NCBI RefSeq assembly: GCF_026914285.1
Contig: NZ_CP113864.1
Location: 533,501 to 597,500 of the forward strand
Reading direction: 5' to 3'
DNA from: Caldicellulosiruptor naganoensis
GTDB taxonomy: Bacteria; Bacillota; Thermoanaerobacteria; Caldicellulosiruptorales; Caldicellulosiruptoraceae
DNA: 64,000 nt
Part shown: piece by piece, positions 26,555 to 34,916 of the stretch
Numbering within the stretch: the first letter of the stretch is position 1
Layout of the letters: every line of letters starts with the position of its first letter
Notes under the pieces: generated by a model
The model's database searches: none
What the model was told of the DNA's origin: nothing
What the model saw: only the letters and a program-made list of their open reading frames with translations
Program-made: the position numbers and the translations under genes

Positions 26555-27501
26555 ACAGAAAATAAAGAGAGTGGGTATATATATGCCACAGCAAGATATT
26601 ATTTACCGCAGGTAGGCAGATTTATAAGCAAGGACAGGATATTTGGAGAGATAGCCGAGCTTACAAGTCAGAATCCATATGTATATTGTTTGAACAATCC
26701 GCTGATATATGTAGATCCGAGTGGAGAGCTAAGTGTAAGACAGAGCATATTGTTAATCCAAGGATTGGGATTGGGTTTATGGGAAGTTGCAAGGGAACAA
26801 TTAAAAGCATTAGGAGATATTATCAGTTTTAGGTTTATAGGAGCATTTATTAATATAGCAAAAGCTTTACCGAAATTATTAAACAGTGATGTTATAAAGG
26901 AATTATTGAAGAGTTTATATGATAGGTATGTAGAACCTGTTGAATATGTTATAAAGCATACAAGAGAAGTGTTTAGTGGCAGAGCATGTAATGAAGAAGT
27001 TAAGGAATATGGAAAGAAGTTAGGAATAGTAGTTGGGACAATAGTAGCAACAGTAGCAGATATTATATTAGGCAAGAGAGCGATAGAATTAGGAGCAAAG
27101 TTAATACAGAAGTTAGGTAATATAAGTAAGAGAGTAAAAGGTTTAATTTGGAAGGCAACAGAAGAAGCACCTAAGAAGAGGATTACGCTTGAGGATTTGA
27201 TTGAGACCGCTAAATTTGTTGAGAAAAAGAAATCTACCGGATTATGTATTTATGAAAAAGTGGTGGTTTTGAGAATGCTTTAAGAGATTTCTATAATTTG
27301 GAGCCGAAGAATGTAAAAATAATTGAAGGAACATACAAAGGAGATATTCAAATAACATATGTAGGAGATTTAGAAGATGGGAAGACAGTAATTGTAAGAC
27401 TGAAAAGTGATGAGGGAAGACCAACGTTGGAGATACAAAAGTTTAGTGAAATATCAAATAGAAGTAAACCAAAGATAAAAATCAGGTATAATGATAATTA
27501 G
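26555..27501 (+). pseudogene. displaced RHS-tip cassette 5: RHS core, linker and toxin T1', one frameshift
   Basis: It starts in the RHS core and continues with the same linker as the resident gene (LWEVAREQLKALGDII, VEPVEYVIKHTREVF). Unlike the resident copy it has no stop at the VATVADIIL position. The frame ends at 27283. One extra base in the A5 run (27255-27259) would continue it as EKSGGFENALRDFYNLEPKNVKI to TLEIQKFSE and KIKIRYNDN (stop 27499-27501). Toxin T1' is therefore a diverged relative of the resident tip. Its C-terminus resembles small CdiA/RHS toxin domains ending TLEI...KIRY. There is no start or ribosome site. Two I1-family genes follow. Confidence 0.75.
26564..26744 (+). 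repeat. RHS-core repeat, copy 3
   Basis: Near-identical to 16414-16594, with identity continuing into the linker to about 27190. Confidence 0.9.
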
Positions 27502-27542
27502 TTTTTGTTGGTTGTTAAATTAAATGCAATAGTGAATAATTA

Positions 27543-27620
27543 AAGCCATAGCTTCAAACAGTCTATGATTGTAGTATGGAATGGCAAAACCATACGCAAG
27601 GAGGTTTGAAGCTATGGCTT
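27543..27620. repeat. 17-bp perfect inverted repeat, probable insertion-element remnant
   Basis: AAGCCATAGCTTCAAAC (27543-27559) and its exact reverse complement (27604-27620) flank an inner GTATGG/CCATAC pair, giving a long hairpin. AAGGAGG at 27598-27604 precedes ATG 27614, which opens a 29-codon frame starting MAYNKHTTKRIRF and ending at TAA 27701-27703. The layout looks like the 5' leader and truncated start of a transposase gene, but I cannot name the family. Confidence 0.5.
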
Positions 27621-27828
27621 ACAATAAACATACTACAAAAAGAATAAGATTTGAACACTCAAGCAGAGTATATAACAATAGCAATGACAAGTTGGAGTTA
27701 TAATATGATATAAGAAAAATGGCGAAAAAATTAGCTACAAGAGTAAGTGCAATTTTCCTTTGAAGCAAAAATAGGTACAACACCTCGAGGAAAAATAATA
27801 CTTAAAGTTTATTTAAAAAACACTTTAG

Positions 27829-27975
27829 TGTAACTAGAAAACAATTTGTTTTAAAAAGCAAGGAGTGGCAGGAAATGTAAACTATCAGACGAAATATGTT
27901 TATGAAGATTCAGAGATTATTGGGAAACAAGTTCACCAAGTTAAGTATTTAAACGTACGATATATTGAAATTTAA
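27829..27975 (+). pseudogene. orphan C-terminal fragment of an unknown protein
   Basis: An open frame without start runs to TAA 27973-27975 and reads GVAGNVNYQTKYVYEDSE, then VHQVKYLNVRYIEI. It looks protein-like and sits where toxin tips end, just before immunity-like genes, so it may be the tail of a lost toxin domain. The rest of 27502-28004 holds only the inverted-repeat remnant and AT-rich sequence. Confidence 0.3.
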
Positions 27976-28004
27976 AAAGCAAAAATAAGAGAAGGTTGAT
28001 AATA

Positions 28005-28919
28005 ATGAGTTGGATAGATATGGGAGTTAGATGTGAGACAATTAAATTTGAAGGTAGTCAAGGGTTTTTCATAAGGTTGATTAAAGGACAAAAAAAGTTT
28101 GAGATATTAGAATCGGGATATCCATATTCAGTTTTGTTTTGTGCAACTGAAAACAGGAAGAGACTTATGGAGATGTTAGAAACGGAGGATCCGGTTGTTT
28201 TAGAAGAAGAGTTGTATATGTATATTGGGAGGAATACAGGATATGTAAATTGGTTAATTAGAGATAGTTATCCGGACTCAAATGATAAGGTACATTATAT
28301 TATACCTACAAAGAATTATGTTATCGAATTTATAAGTAGTCTTGTACCGCCAGATATTATATATCCTTTTTATAAGAAAATGATAGAGATTGACGAAGAA
28401 AAAGTGATAGAAGGATTGGAGCTTACAGATATGTCATGGGAGTACGATAAGGAAGATTATATAGAATTTGTTGACGATGAGTTTCTTGAAAAAATGGATA
28501 TTAGTAAGGGGCTATTTATTGGAGATCTAATATACAAGGAAGGGAAACTTAGAATATTATTAGATCAAGGAATAAGGAAAAATGAGGAAGGTAAATATTA
28601 TATAGGTGAGCAATTTGTAGTAAAATTTGAGGGTGGTATAGAGGCAGTAAGATTTGCAGATGAAGGCAGAAGATTGTTATTGTGGCTTATATTTTGGGAT
28701 ATAAAGAAGTACAAATTTAAAAATAGATTTTTTTTGAAAGTAGAGAATTCAGAGTTAGTCAGATGGTTAGAAAAGGAAAGAGGTAAGAAGTTTGAAGAAG
28801 AGGTAAATCATTATTGCTTTCTTTCTGATATGTTGGTGGTAGATGTGGTATCAAAATGTAAACCTACGATAGAGAAACTAAAAAGAAATAACAGTGAAAT
28901 CTCAAATAGAGATAATTAG
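28005..28919 (+). CDS. immunity-like protein, family I1, copy 3
   Basis: 304 residues from ATG 28005 (MSWIDMGVRCE). AGAGAAGG ends 9 bases upstream; the TTG at 27996 is too close to it. It shares with the other I1 proteins VLFCATENRKRL, YIGRNTGYVNWLIRDS, LELTDMSWEYDKEDY, GGIEAVRF and SELVRWLEKERGKKFEEEVNHY. The copy is intact and carries a slightly longer middle (FLEKMDISKG). Soluble protein, likely cytoplasmic. It belongs to toxin T1' by position. Family not recognised. Confidence 0.7.
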   Translation: MSWIDMGVRCETIKFEGSQGFFIRLIKGQKKFEILESGYPYSVLFCATENRKRLMEMLETEDPVVLEEELYMYIGRNTGYVNWLIRDSYPDSNDKVHYIIPTKNYVIEFISSLVPPDIIYPFYKKMIEIDEEKVIEGLELTDMSWEYDKEDYIEFVDDEFLEKMDISKGLFIGDLIYKEGKLRILLDQGIRKNEEGKYYIGEQFVVKFEGGIEAVRFADEGRRLLLWLIFWDIKKYKFKNRFFLKVENSELVRWLEKERGKKFEEEVNHYCFLSDMLVVDVVSKCKPTIEKLKRNNSEISNRDN

Positions 28920-29255
28920 AGATAATTTTAAGTAGACTACCTTAACTGATAATATTAAAGCCTCATCGAATTGATTTATCTTTCTGCTAATAGGCAATAA
29001 ATATTTTTTAGGAACTGAAAAATGTTGTAGTTGTTTAGTTAGATAGAAATTACAAAGAATACGCTAAAAAATCTGAATGAAATAAATGTGATTATTAAAG
29101 TGAAATAACAATACAAAATTAATGCTTGAGATTCGAGTATTTAACTTTTAAAACGAATACAACTAAAACACAAAGAACCAAATGTTAAGTCTATTTACAT
29201 TGCTATATATAGATGAGGAAATTGAATTATAAGAATGAGAGAAGGTTATGTAGGA
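28920..29255. other. 336-base AT-rich spacer between two I1 genes
   Basis: I see no gene, terminator or clear promoter here; the only signal is the AGAGAAGG ribosome site at the end (about 29238-29245) for the next I1 copy. Confidence 0.5.
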
Positions 29256-30116
29256 ATGGAATGGTTGGGTAATGAAGTAAGATTTAGTGCATTTAAATTT
29301 GAATATGGTAAAGGAATTTTAATGACATTGATTTATGAGAAAAATAAATTTGAAATATGGACAAGCTTGCCATATTCAATTCTATTTTGTGCAACGCAAA
29401 ATAGGAAGAGATTAATCGAGATGTTGGAATCAAGAGCCTCTATTAAATGTAAGAAAGGCTTGTCTATGTATGTTGGAAGAAATACAGGATATATAAACTG
29501 GTTAATTCAAGAAAGCTATCCATTTCCTGATGGCATAGAGCATTGGATTATACCTACGTCTAATTATGTTGTAGAATATTTGGGATCCTCACTGGATGTG
29601 ATAGATCCATTGAATAAGAGTATAATAGAGGTTGACATAGAAAAAGTGATAGAAGGATTAGAACTTACAGATATGTCGTGGGAGTATGTCAAAGAAGAGT
29701 ATAAAGAGTTTATTGATAGTAAATATCTCCAAGAAATAAGTCTTGAAAAAGTAATATACGATGAGGGTGGAGTTAGCATACTATTAAATGGTGAGTTAAG
29801 AAAAAATAAACATAGTGAAAATTATAAAGATAAAATTTTAATAACATTTAATGATGGTATAGAAGCGTTAAGGATAACAGAAGCTGGCAGAAGATTGTTA
29901 TTAGATGTTATGTTTTTGAATACAAAAAAATATGAACCGGAAAGGAAATGTTTTTTTAAAGTAAAGAATTCAGAGTTTATCAGATGGTTAGAAAAGGAAA
30001 GAAGAGGGGAATTTAAGGAGAATATTTTTCATTATTGTTTTATTACTAGTAATATGATAGTAGATGCAATATCAAGACATAGCCCTAAGATAGAGAAATT
30101 AAGAGAGTATAAGTAA
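29256..30116 (+). CDS. immunity-like protein, family I1, copy 4
   Basis: 286 residues from ATG 29256 (MEWLGNEVRF). GAAGG at 29241-29245 lies 10 bases upstream; the ATG at 29235 would overlap that ribosome site. Family signatures are present: ILFCATQNRKRL, YVGRNTGYINWLIQES, EHWIIPTSNYVVEYL, LELTDMSWEYVKEEYKEF, DGIEALRI and NSEFIRWLEKERR. It is a divergent intact copy following copy 3 and may protect against a related toxin variant. No known family name. Confidence 0.7.
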   Translation: MEWLGNEVRFSAFKFEYGKGILMTLIYEKNKFEIWTSLPYSILFCATQNRKRLIEMLESRASIKCKKGLSMYVGRNTGYINWLIQESYPFPDGIEHWIIPTSNYVVEYLGSSLDVIDPLNKSIIEVDIEKVIEGLELTDMSWEYVKEEYKEFIDSKYLQEISLEKVIYDEGGVSILLNGELRKNKHSENYKDKILITFNDGIEALRITEAGRRLLLDVMFLNTKKYEPERKCFFKVKNSEFIRWLEKERRGEFKENIFHYCFITSNMIVDAISRHSPKIEKLREYK

Positions 30117-30219
30117 CAATAAATTAAAAAAGTCCAAATTAAAAAAGAGTTTTAAATTATTACAAGTAGAAGGTTGTAGAGGAATATGATGTATGGTAAT
30201 AGTGATATGTTAGAATTGA

Positions 30220-30957
30220 GAGCAGAAGATAGTAGAAGCAACAGATGGATTATCGCTAAAGAATTCAGGGTTTTTCAAGGACATAGTAGTTGGTATAATA
30301 AAAGGTGTAATAAGACTTAGTGACATAACAAGTGTATTAGCCGAGGGGTATTTTAAGGAGTATATAGAGCCTATAGAGAGGTTAATAAAGCTCGGTTCAG
30401 AAGTATTTGGAAGAGGAGTTGTATGTGACAGCAAGGTAATAGAGTATGGAAAATATTTAGGAATAGCCGTTTGCAACATAGTAGAGATAATAAGTGATTT
30501 TGCAACAGGTGGCAGCGGAGTATTTGGCAAGGTAGCAGGAAAGTTAGTATCAGTTCTTGGCAAGGCAGGCAAGAGGGTAAGAACATATCTTGGCAGGTTT
30601 GCAAAGATTGAGAAAAAGCTTTCAACAGCAGAGTATGTTTTCAAATATGGAAAGTCATTTGAAAGTTTTGCAGAGCTAAAGAAATATCTTGGTTTACCTG
30701 GAGAAGGTAAAGAGTGACATCATATAGTGGAGCAATGTCAGATAAAGAAATCTGGTTTTGATGCGAGATTGATACACAATACTAAGAATGTAATAGCGAT
30801 TGATAAAGAGATTCACAGGAAAATAAGTGGGTATTATTCGTCTAAAAAGGAATTTACAAAGGGTAAAACAGTAAGAGAATGGTTAACAGGGCAGAGTTAT
30901 GAATTTCAATATGAGTTTGGACTTCAAGTACTTAGAGATTTTGGGGTGATAGAATGA
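30220..30957 (+). pseudogene. displaced RHS-tip cassette 6: linker and HHI-type nuclease-like toxin T4, one nonsense codon
   Basis: The linker (LSLKNSGFFKDIVVGIIKGV through GKVAGKLVSVLGKAGKRV) leads in frame to GLPGEGKE, then TGA at 30715-30717, then HHIVEQCQIKKSGF and REWLTGQSYEFQYEFGLQVLRDFGVIE. Trp (TGG) fits the TGA position, giving a W-H-H-I motif as found in HNH/His-Me finger style toxin domains. There is no RHS core and no start; GTG 30727 is the Val of HHIVEQ and has no ribosome site. The stop overlaps the next ATG by four bases, coupling it to the immunity gene. Confidence 0.7.
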
Positions 30958-31316
30958 AAGATGTTAAAAAATTGATTGAGGAATACAGAAACGCAGCAAT
31001 ATTGCAGAAGGAAGCCTCGAGTGACGGTGATTATAGGACAGCTAATAAACAATATTCGAGGTTAACAAAGATTTACAAAATATTAGAGAAAGATAAAGAT
31101 TTAAGAGAGAAAGTTTTGAGAGAATTGCTAAAAGATGAGAACATATATGTAAGTAGTTGGGCAGCGGCACACTGTTTGGGGTTAAATATATATGTTGATG
31201 AAGCAGTGAAATTGCTTGAAGAGATTGCTAAAAGGAAAGATATTGGCATTTTGAGGCTTGATGCAGAGATGACATTGAAGGTATGGAGAGAGGAAGGGCA
31301 ATTGAAGTTTTATTGA
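30954..31316 (+). CDS. DUF2019-like immunity protein of toxin T4
   Basis: 120 residues, starting in an ATGA overlap with the toxin stop. The sequence is helical, with EASSDGDYRTANKQYSRL, a charged middle (ENIYVSSWAAAHCLGL) and a C-terminal EEIAKRKDIGILRLDAEMTL, resembling the HEAT-like DUF2019 proteins often found after nuclease toxins in polymorphic toxin loci. No signal peptide. Family placement is moderately sure; the immunity role is inferred from the coupling to the toxin. Confidence 0.65.
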   Translation: MKDVKKLIEEYRNAAILQKEASSDGDYRTANKQYSRLTKIYKILEKDKDLREKVLRELLKDENIYVSSWAAAHCLGLNIYVDEAVKLLEEIAKRKDIGILRLDAEMTLKVWREEGQLKFY

Positions 31317-31443
31317 ATTTCAAATTCTTAAGATAGCATAACGCAAACATTAACAAGTTGTTTGTAAATAGATAGATGTCCATATTCAGAAAAAGAATTG
31401 TTTTTAAAAAGCAAAAAATGTATTGATTATTGAATAACAGTAA

Positions 31444-31550
31444 ATACAGGTATAGCATATGATGTTCAAAGAGAGCTTGTGATAGACCCGAGTTTGGCAG
31501 AGTTTGATGAGTAGCAGGTTATAAGGGGGCAGTTGGAGCTGCTCCCTTAT
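31444..31550 (+). repeat. 3' remnant of an Imm26-like gene with its terminator
   Basis: The stretch repeats 25036-25138: the codons for VQRELVIDPSLAEFDE, the TAG stop, and the terminator hairpin AAGGGGGCAG (31523-31532)/CTGCTCCCTT (31539-31548). Nothing else of the gene remains. The remaining bases of 31317-31768 hold no gene apart from a second terminator at 31625. Confidence 0.8.
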
Positions 31551-31624
31551 CACTTTTCAATCATGCAATTTGCACTTTTGCGGTGTTTGTGAGGGATGAA
31601 ACTATTAATAGTGTTTTTGGTAAT

Positions 31625-31661
31625 GGCTATCTCAAAATGCAAAAAATAGATAGCCTTTTTT
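31625..31661 (+). terminator. terminator at the end of the RHS island
   Basis: GGCTATC (31625-31631) pairs with GATAGCC (31649-31655) and is followed by six T. It insulates the core genes downstream. Confidence 0.75.
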
Positions 31662-31768
31662 ATTTTGTAACAACTTTTTAACATTTGAGTAGTAGAAGCA
31701 GGCACAAAAAAAGGGTAAAATATTATATATGAAAACCTGCAAAAAATCAAAGTAAGGAGCAGGGAAAA

Positions 31769-33169
31769 ATGGTAGGGTATTTGTTACCACATCCACCCGT
31801 CTTGATTCCCGAAATTGGGAGAGGCGAGGAGAAAAAGTGCCAAGCAACTTTGGATGCTTTGGAAAAAATAGCAGATGAGATAGCTGAATATAAGCCTGAG
31901 GTCATAGTCATAATATCACCCCATGCACCTGTGTTTACGGATGCTTTTTTCTTGAACGACAAGCCAGAAATTGGTGGAAGCCTTGCAAGATGGGGTGTAT
32001 ATGGAATTGAATTTAGGTTTAAAAATAACCTTGAGATAGTTCAAGACATAGCAAAGATGTGCAGCCAGGAAGGGTTGACGGTTGGGTTTGTGTCAGACAA
32101 AATTCAAAAAAGATATGGCGTTTCGCGAGATCTTGACCATGGCGCATTAGTTCCGCTTTATTTTATCACCAAAAAGTATAAAGACTTTGAGCTTATACAC
32201 ACTTCTTACTGTATGCTTGATGATATAAAGCTTTATAAATATGGAATGATACTCAGAAGAGCAATCGAAAAACAAGGGAAAAGAGGCTTGATTGTAGCTT
32301 CAGGTGACCTTTCGCACAAACTCTCTTACGATGGACCTTACGGGTTTGCAAAGGAAGGACCCGATTTTGATAGACTCTTGGTTGAGCTTTTACAAAGTAG
32401 CAACCCACATGCACTTTATGACATAGACCCTGAGCTTTCAGAGAAGGCGGCAGAATGCGGTTTTAGGTCCATAAAGGTTTTGCTTGGATCATTTGAGAGC
32501 TATAGTATAGAATCAAAGGTTTATTCATATGAAGGACCTTTTGGCGTTGGATACTGTGTTGCTGCTTTTTACCAGAAAGGGGAAGCAAGTTCTTCTTTGC
32601 TTGAGGAGATAGTTCGAAAAAGGGAAGAGAGACTAAAAAAGATAAGAGAGAATGAAGATGAGTATATAAGACTTGCAAGAGAAAGCTTAGAATACTATGT
32701 AAAACACCGCAGGTACTTAGACCATATACCAGATTATGTCACAGAACGGATGCTAAGAGAAAGAGCAGGAGTTTTTGTGTCAATTAAAAAGGATGGAAAT
32801 TTGAGAGGCTGTATAGGTACAATTTTCCCCACACAGGAGAACATCGCAAAAGAGATAATTAGAAACGCTGTTGCAGCAGGGTTTCACGACCCGAGGTTTG
32901 AAGAGGTAACAGAAGATGAGCTTGACAGTCTTGTGTATGATGTTGATATTCTAAGCCCACCTGAGAAGGTAAACTCGAAAGACCAACTTGATCCTAAAAA
33001 ATATGGGGTTATTGTGAGAAAAGGAACAAGGCAAGGGCTTTTGCTTCCTGATTTAGAAGGTGTTGACACAGTTGAAGAGCAGCTTAAGATAGCCTGCAGA
33101 AAAGCAGGAATTGACTATGAAAGTGAAGATTTTGAGATAGAAAGGTTTACAGTTGAAAGACACAAGTAA
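31769..33169 (+). CDS. MEMO1-like/AMMECR1 fusion protein (AmmeMemoRadiSam system)
   Basis: 466 residues. The N-terminal part (1 to about 270) resembles the LigB/MEMO extradiol dioxygenase fold: YLLPHPPVLIPEIGRGEE, IISPHAPVFTD, SRDLDHGALVPLYF and LIVASGDLSHKL. The C-terminal part (about 290-466) is an AMMECR1 domain with LRGCIGTIFPT, AGFHDPRFEEV and the KYGVIVRKG strand. Both halves are fused, as in other clostridia. The radical SAM partner follows 15 bases later. The biochemical role of this set is not firmly known. ATG 31769 is preceded by GTAAGGAGCAGGG, about 8 bases away. Confidence 0.9.
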   Translation: MVGYLLPHPPVLIPEIGRGEEKKCQATLDALEKIADEIAEYKPEVIVIISPHAPVFTDAFFLNDKPEIGGSLARWGVYGIEFRFKNNLEIVQDIAKMCSQEGLTVGFVSDKIQKRYGVSRDLDHGALVPLYFITKKYKDFELIHTSYCMLDDIKLYKYGMILRRAIEKQGKRGLIVASGDLSHKLSYDGPYGFAKEGPDFDRLLVELLQSSNPHALYDIDPELSEKAAECGFRSIKVLLGSFESYSIESKVYSYEGPFGVGYCVAAFYQKGEASSSLLEEIVRKREERLKKIRENEDEYIRLARESLEYYVKHRRYLDHIPDYVTERMLRERAGVFVSIKKDGNLRGCIGTIFPTQENIAKEIIRNAVAAGFHDPRFEEVTEDELDSLVYDVDILSPPEKVNSKDQLDPKKYGVIVRKGTRQGLLLPDLEGVDTVEEQLKIACRKAGIDYESEDFEIERFTVERHK

Positions 33170-33184
33170 GGGGAAGCATGAGAA

Positions 33185-34033
33185 ATGGTCGAAGCAAGGT
33201 ATTATGAGAAATTGGAAAATAAAAAGGTAAAGTGTAAGCTCTGTCCGCATGGGTGTGTGATTCTGCCTGGCAATACTGGTTTTTGCAGAGCAAGGAAAAA
33301 TGTTGATGGCAAGCTCTACTCATTAAACTATGGATATATATCTTCAATTGCGTTCGACCCGATAGAAAAAAAGCCTCTTTATCACTTTTATCCGGGCTCA
33401 AGCATACTCTCAATAGGAACATTTGGATGTTCATTTAGATGCTTGCACTGCCAGAATTACGAGATTTCCCAGCTTACTCCAAATGTGTTTGAAGTTGATA
33501 CAGAGCGTTTAATTGAGCTTGCAAAGAAAGATAAAGACTGTATCGGCATTGCATTTACTTACAATGAACCGACAATTTGGTTTGAATATGTTTTAGATGT
33601 TGCAAAGAAGTTTAAAGAAGAGGGGTTTAAGACAGTCCTTGTCACAAATGGGTATTTGAACAAAGAACCACTTTTGGAACTTCTTGAGGTCATTGATGCT
33701 GCAAATATCGATTTGAAGGCTTTTAGTGACGAGTTTTACAAGAAGGTGTGCAGTGGTGATTTGGAAAGTGTCAAGAGGTTTATTGAAATCTGTAGCAAAA
33801 AGATTCACATTGAGATAACAACACTTATAATTCCAACCCTAAACGACTCTGAAGATGAGATAGAAAACCTTGCAAAATGGCTTTCGTCAATTGACGATAG
33901 AATTCCTTTGCACCTTACAAGGTATTTCCCGAGATATAAGATGAATCTGCCGCCAACTCCAAAAGAAACTTTGTTTAAGCTAAGAGAAATTGCAAAGAGA
34001 TATTTGATGTATGTATATTTAGGAAATATCTAA
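33185..34033 (+). CDS. amrS: AmmeMemoRadiSam system radical SAM enzyme
   Basis: 282 residues. An N-terminal Cys-rich stretch (CKLCPHGCVI, GFCRARKN) precedes the radical SAM motif C-x3-C-x2-C in CSFRCLHCQNYEIS near residue 90. AFTYNEPTIWFEY and VLVTNGYLNKEPL follow, typical of PflA-related AmrS proteins. The ATG is 15 bases after the AMMECR1 fusion stop, with AAGGGGAAG upstream, so the two form one operon. The substrate of the system is unknown. Confidence 0.9.
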   Translation: MVEARYYEKLENKKVKCKLCPHGCVILPGNTGFCRARKNVDGKLYSLNYGYISSIAFDPIEKKPLYHFYPGSSILSIGTFGCSFRCLHCQNYEISQLTPNVFEVDTERLIELAKKDKDCIGIAFTYNEPTIWFEYVLDVAKKFKEEGFKTVLVTNGYLNKEPLLELLEVIDAANIDLKAFSDEFYKKVCSGDLESVKRFIEICSKKIHIEITTLIIPTLNDSEDEIENLAKWLSSIDDRIPLHLTRYFPRYKMNLPPTPKETLFKLREIAKRYLMYVYLGNI

Positions 34034-34055
34034 AAAAGCAGTGGGGGAATTTGAT

Positions 34056-34913
34056 TTGTTGAAAGACCTTTCTTTTTACATTCAGGAATTTTTAAGAAAT
34101 ATATCCCTTATCAGGATAACGCTGTTTGATATTATTGACATTGCAATTGTGTCATTTGTGATATACAAAATAATTGTGTGGATAAAGGACACAAGAGCGT
34201 ATCAGCTCATAAAAGGAATTGTGATTTTGATAATTATAACTCAGGTTAGCAAATGGCTGAACCTGAATGTTATAAACTGGCTTTTGACGAATACGCTCTC
34301 ATACGGTGTTTTGGCGCTTTTGATAGTCTTCCAACCAGAGCTAAGACGTGCTTTGGAGGAGATTGGAAGGAGCAAAATTTGGGGAAAGTTTTTTTGGGTT
34401 GGACCAGACCAGGAGACACTTTTAAAGTGGCAAAATAGTGTTGAGGAGATTATAAAAGCTGTGATGTATCTTTCAAAAAATAAAATTGGTGCGCTGATTG
34501 TAATTGAGGGGCAGACAAAAATAGGTGATATAATTAACACAGGTATTATAATCGATTCTGAGATATCGTCCCAGCTTCTTATTAATATTTTCATTCCGAA
34601 CACACCATTGCACGACGGAGCAGTAATTATAAGAGATGGGAAGATAAAAGCTGCTGCGTGTTTTTTGCCTCTTTCAGAGAACAGGTACATAAGCAAAGAA
34701 CTTGGTACACGCCACAGGGCAGCACTTGGCATTTCAGAAAACTCTGATGCGACTGCAATAGTCGTATCAGAAGAAACAGGAATTATATCTGTTGCGTACA
34801 ACGGAGGACTTACACGAAACTTGGGACCTGAAGCTTTGAGAAAGATACTTCTCAGACCTTTAAAACTTGAGAAAGAGAAAAACGGTATTAACATATTTAG
34901 ATGGAGGCGTTAA
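34056..34913 (+). CDS. cdaA: diadenylate cyclase CdaA
   Basis: Makes cyclic di-AMP from two ATP at the membrane. Three N-terminal hydrophobic helices (about residues 20-95) precede the DAC domain with LHDGAVIIRDG and GTRHRAALGISE, the DGA and RHR motifs of active cyclases. TTG 34056 is preferred because GGGGG (34042-34046) lies 9 bases upstream; GTG 34041 would place the ribosome site inside the gene and lacks its own. The gene precedes the regulator gene cdaR by three bases, as in most Firmicutes; glmM, the usual third partner, is not adjacent. Confidence 0.95.
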   Translation: MLKDLSFYIQEFLRNISLIRITLFDIIDIAIVSFVIYKIIVWIKDTRAYQLIKGIVILIIITQVSKWLNLNVINWLLTNTLSYGVLALLIVFQPELRRALEEIGRSKIWGKFFWVGPDQETLLKWQNSVEEIIKAVMYLSKNKIGALIVIEGQTKIGDIINTGIIIDSEISSQLLINIFIPNTPLHDGAVIIRDGKIKAAACFLPLSENRYISKELGTRHRAALGISENSDATAIVVSEETGIISVAYNGGLTRNLGPEALRKILLRPLKLEKEKNGINIFRWRR

Positions 34914-34916
34914 GAT

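Larger units (their letters stand above)
25212..26744 (+). repeat. long direct repeat, copy 2 (partner 22117-23646)
   Basis: It begins at an abrupt junction after GCCATGCGCATG and covers the end of the linker, T2', I2', the hairpin and the RHS core. Differences from copy 1 are mainly in the immunity N-terminus. Confidence 0.85.

Noticed and set aside
15955-30717. TGA read as Trp throughout the island (recoding)
   Set aside because: Other genes here use TGG for Trp and some end in TGA (for example the addB-like gene at 2793-2795); only two broken RHS positions fit, so mutation is simpler.
30727-30957. 76-residue gene starting at GTG 30727
   Set aside because: The GTG is the Val of the HHIVEQ motif and lacks a ribosome site; the domain is the tail of an RHS tip cassette.
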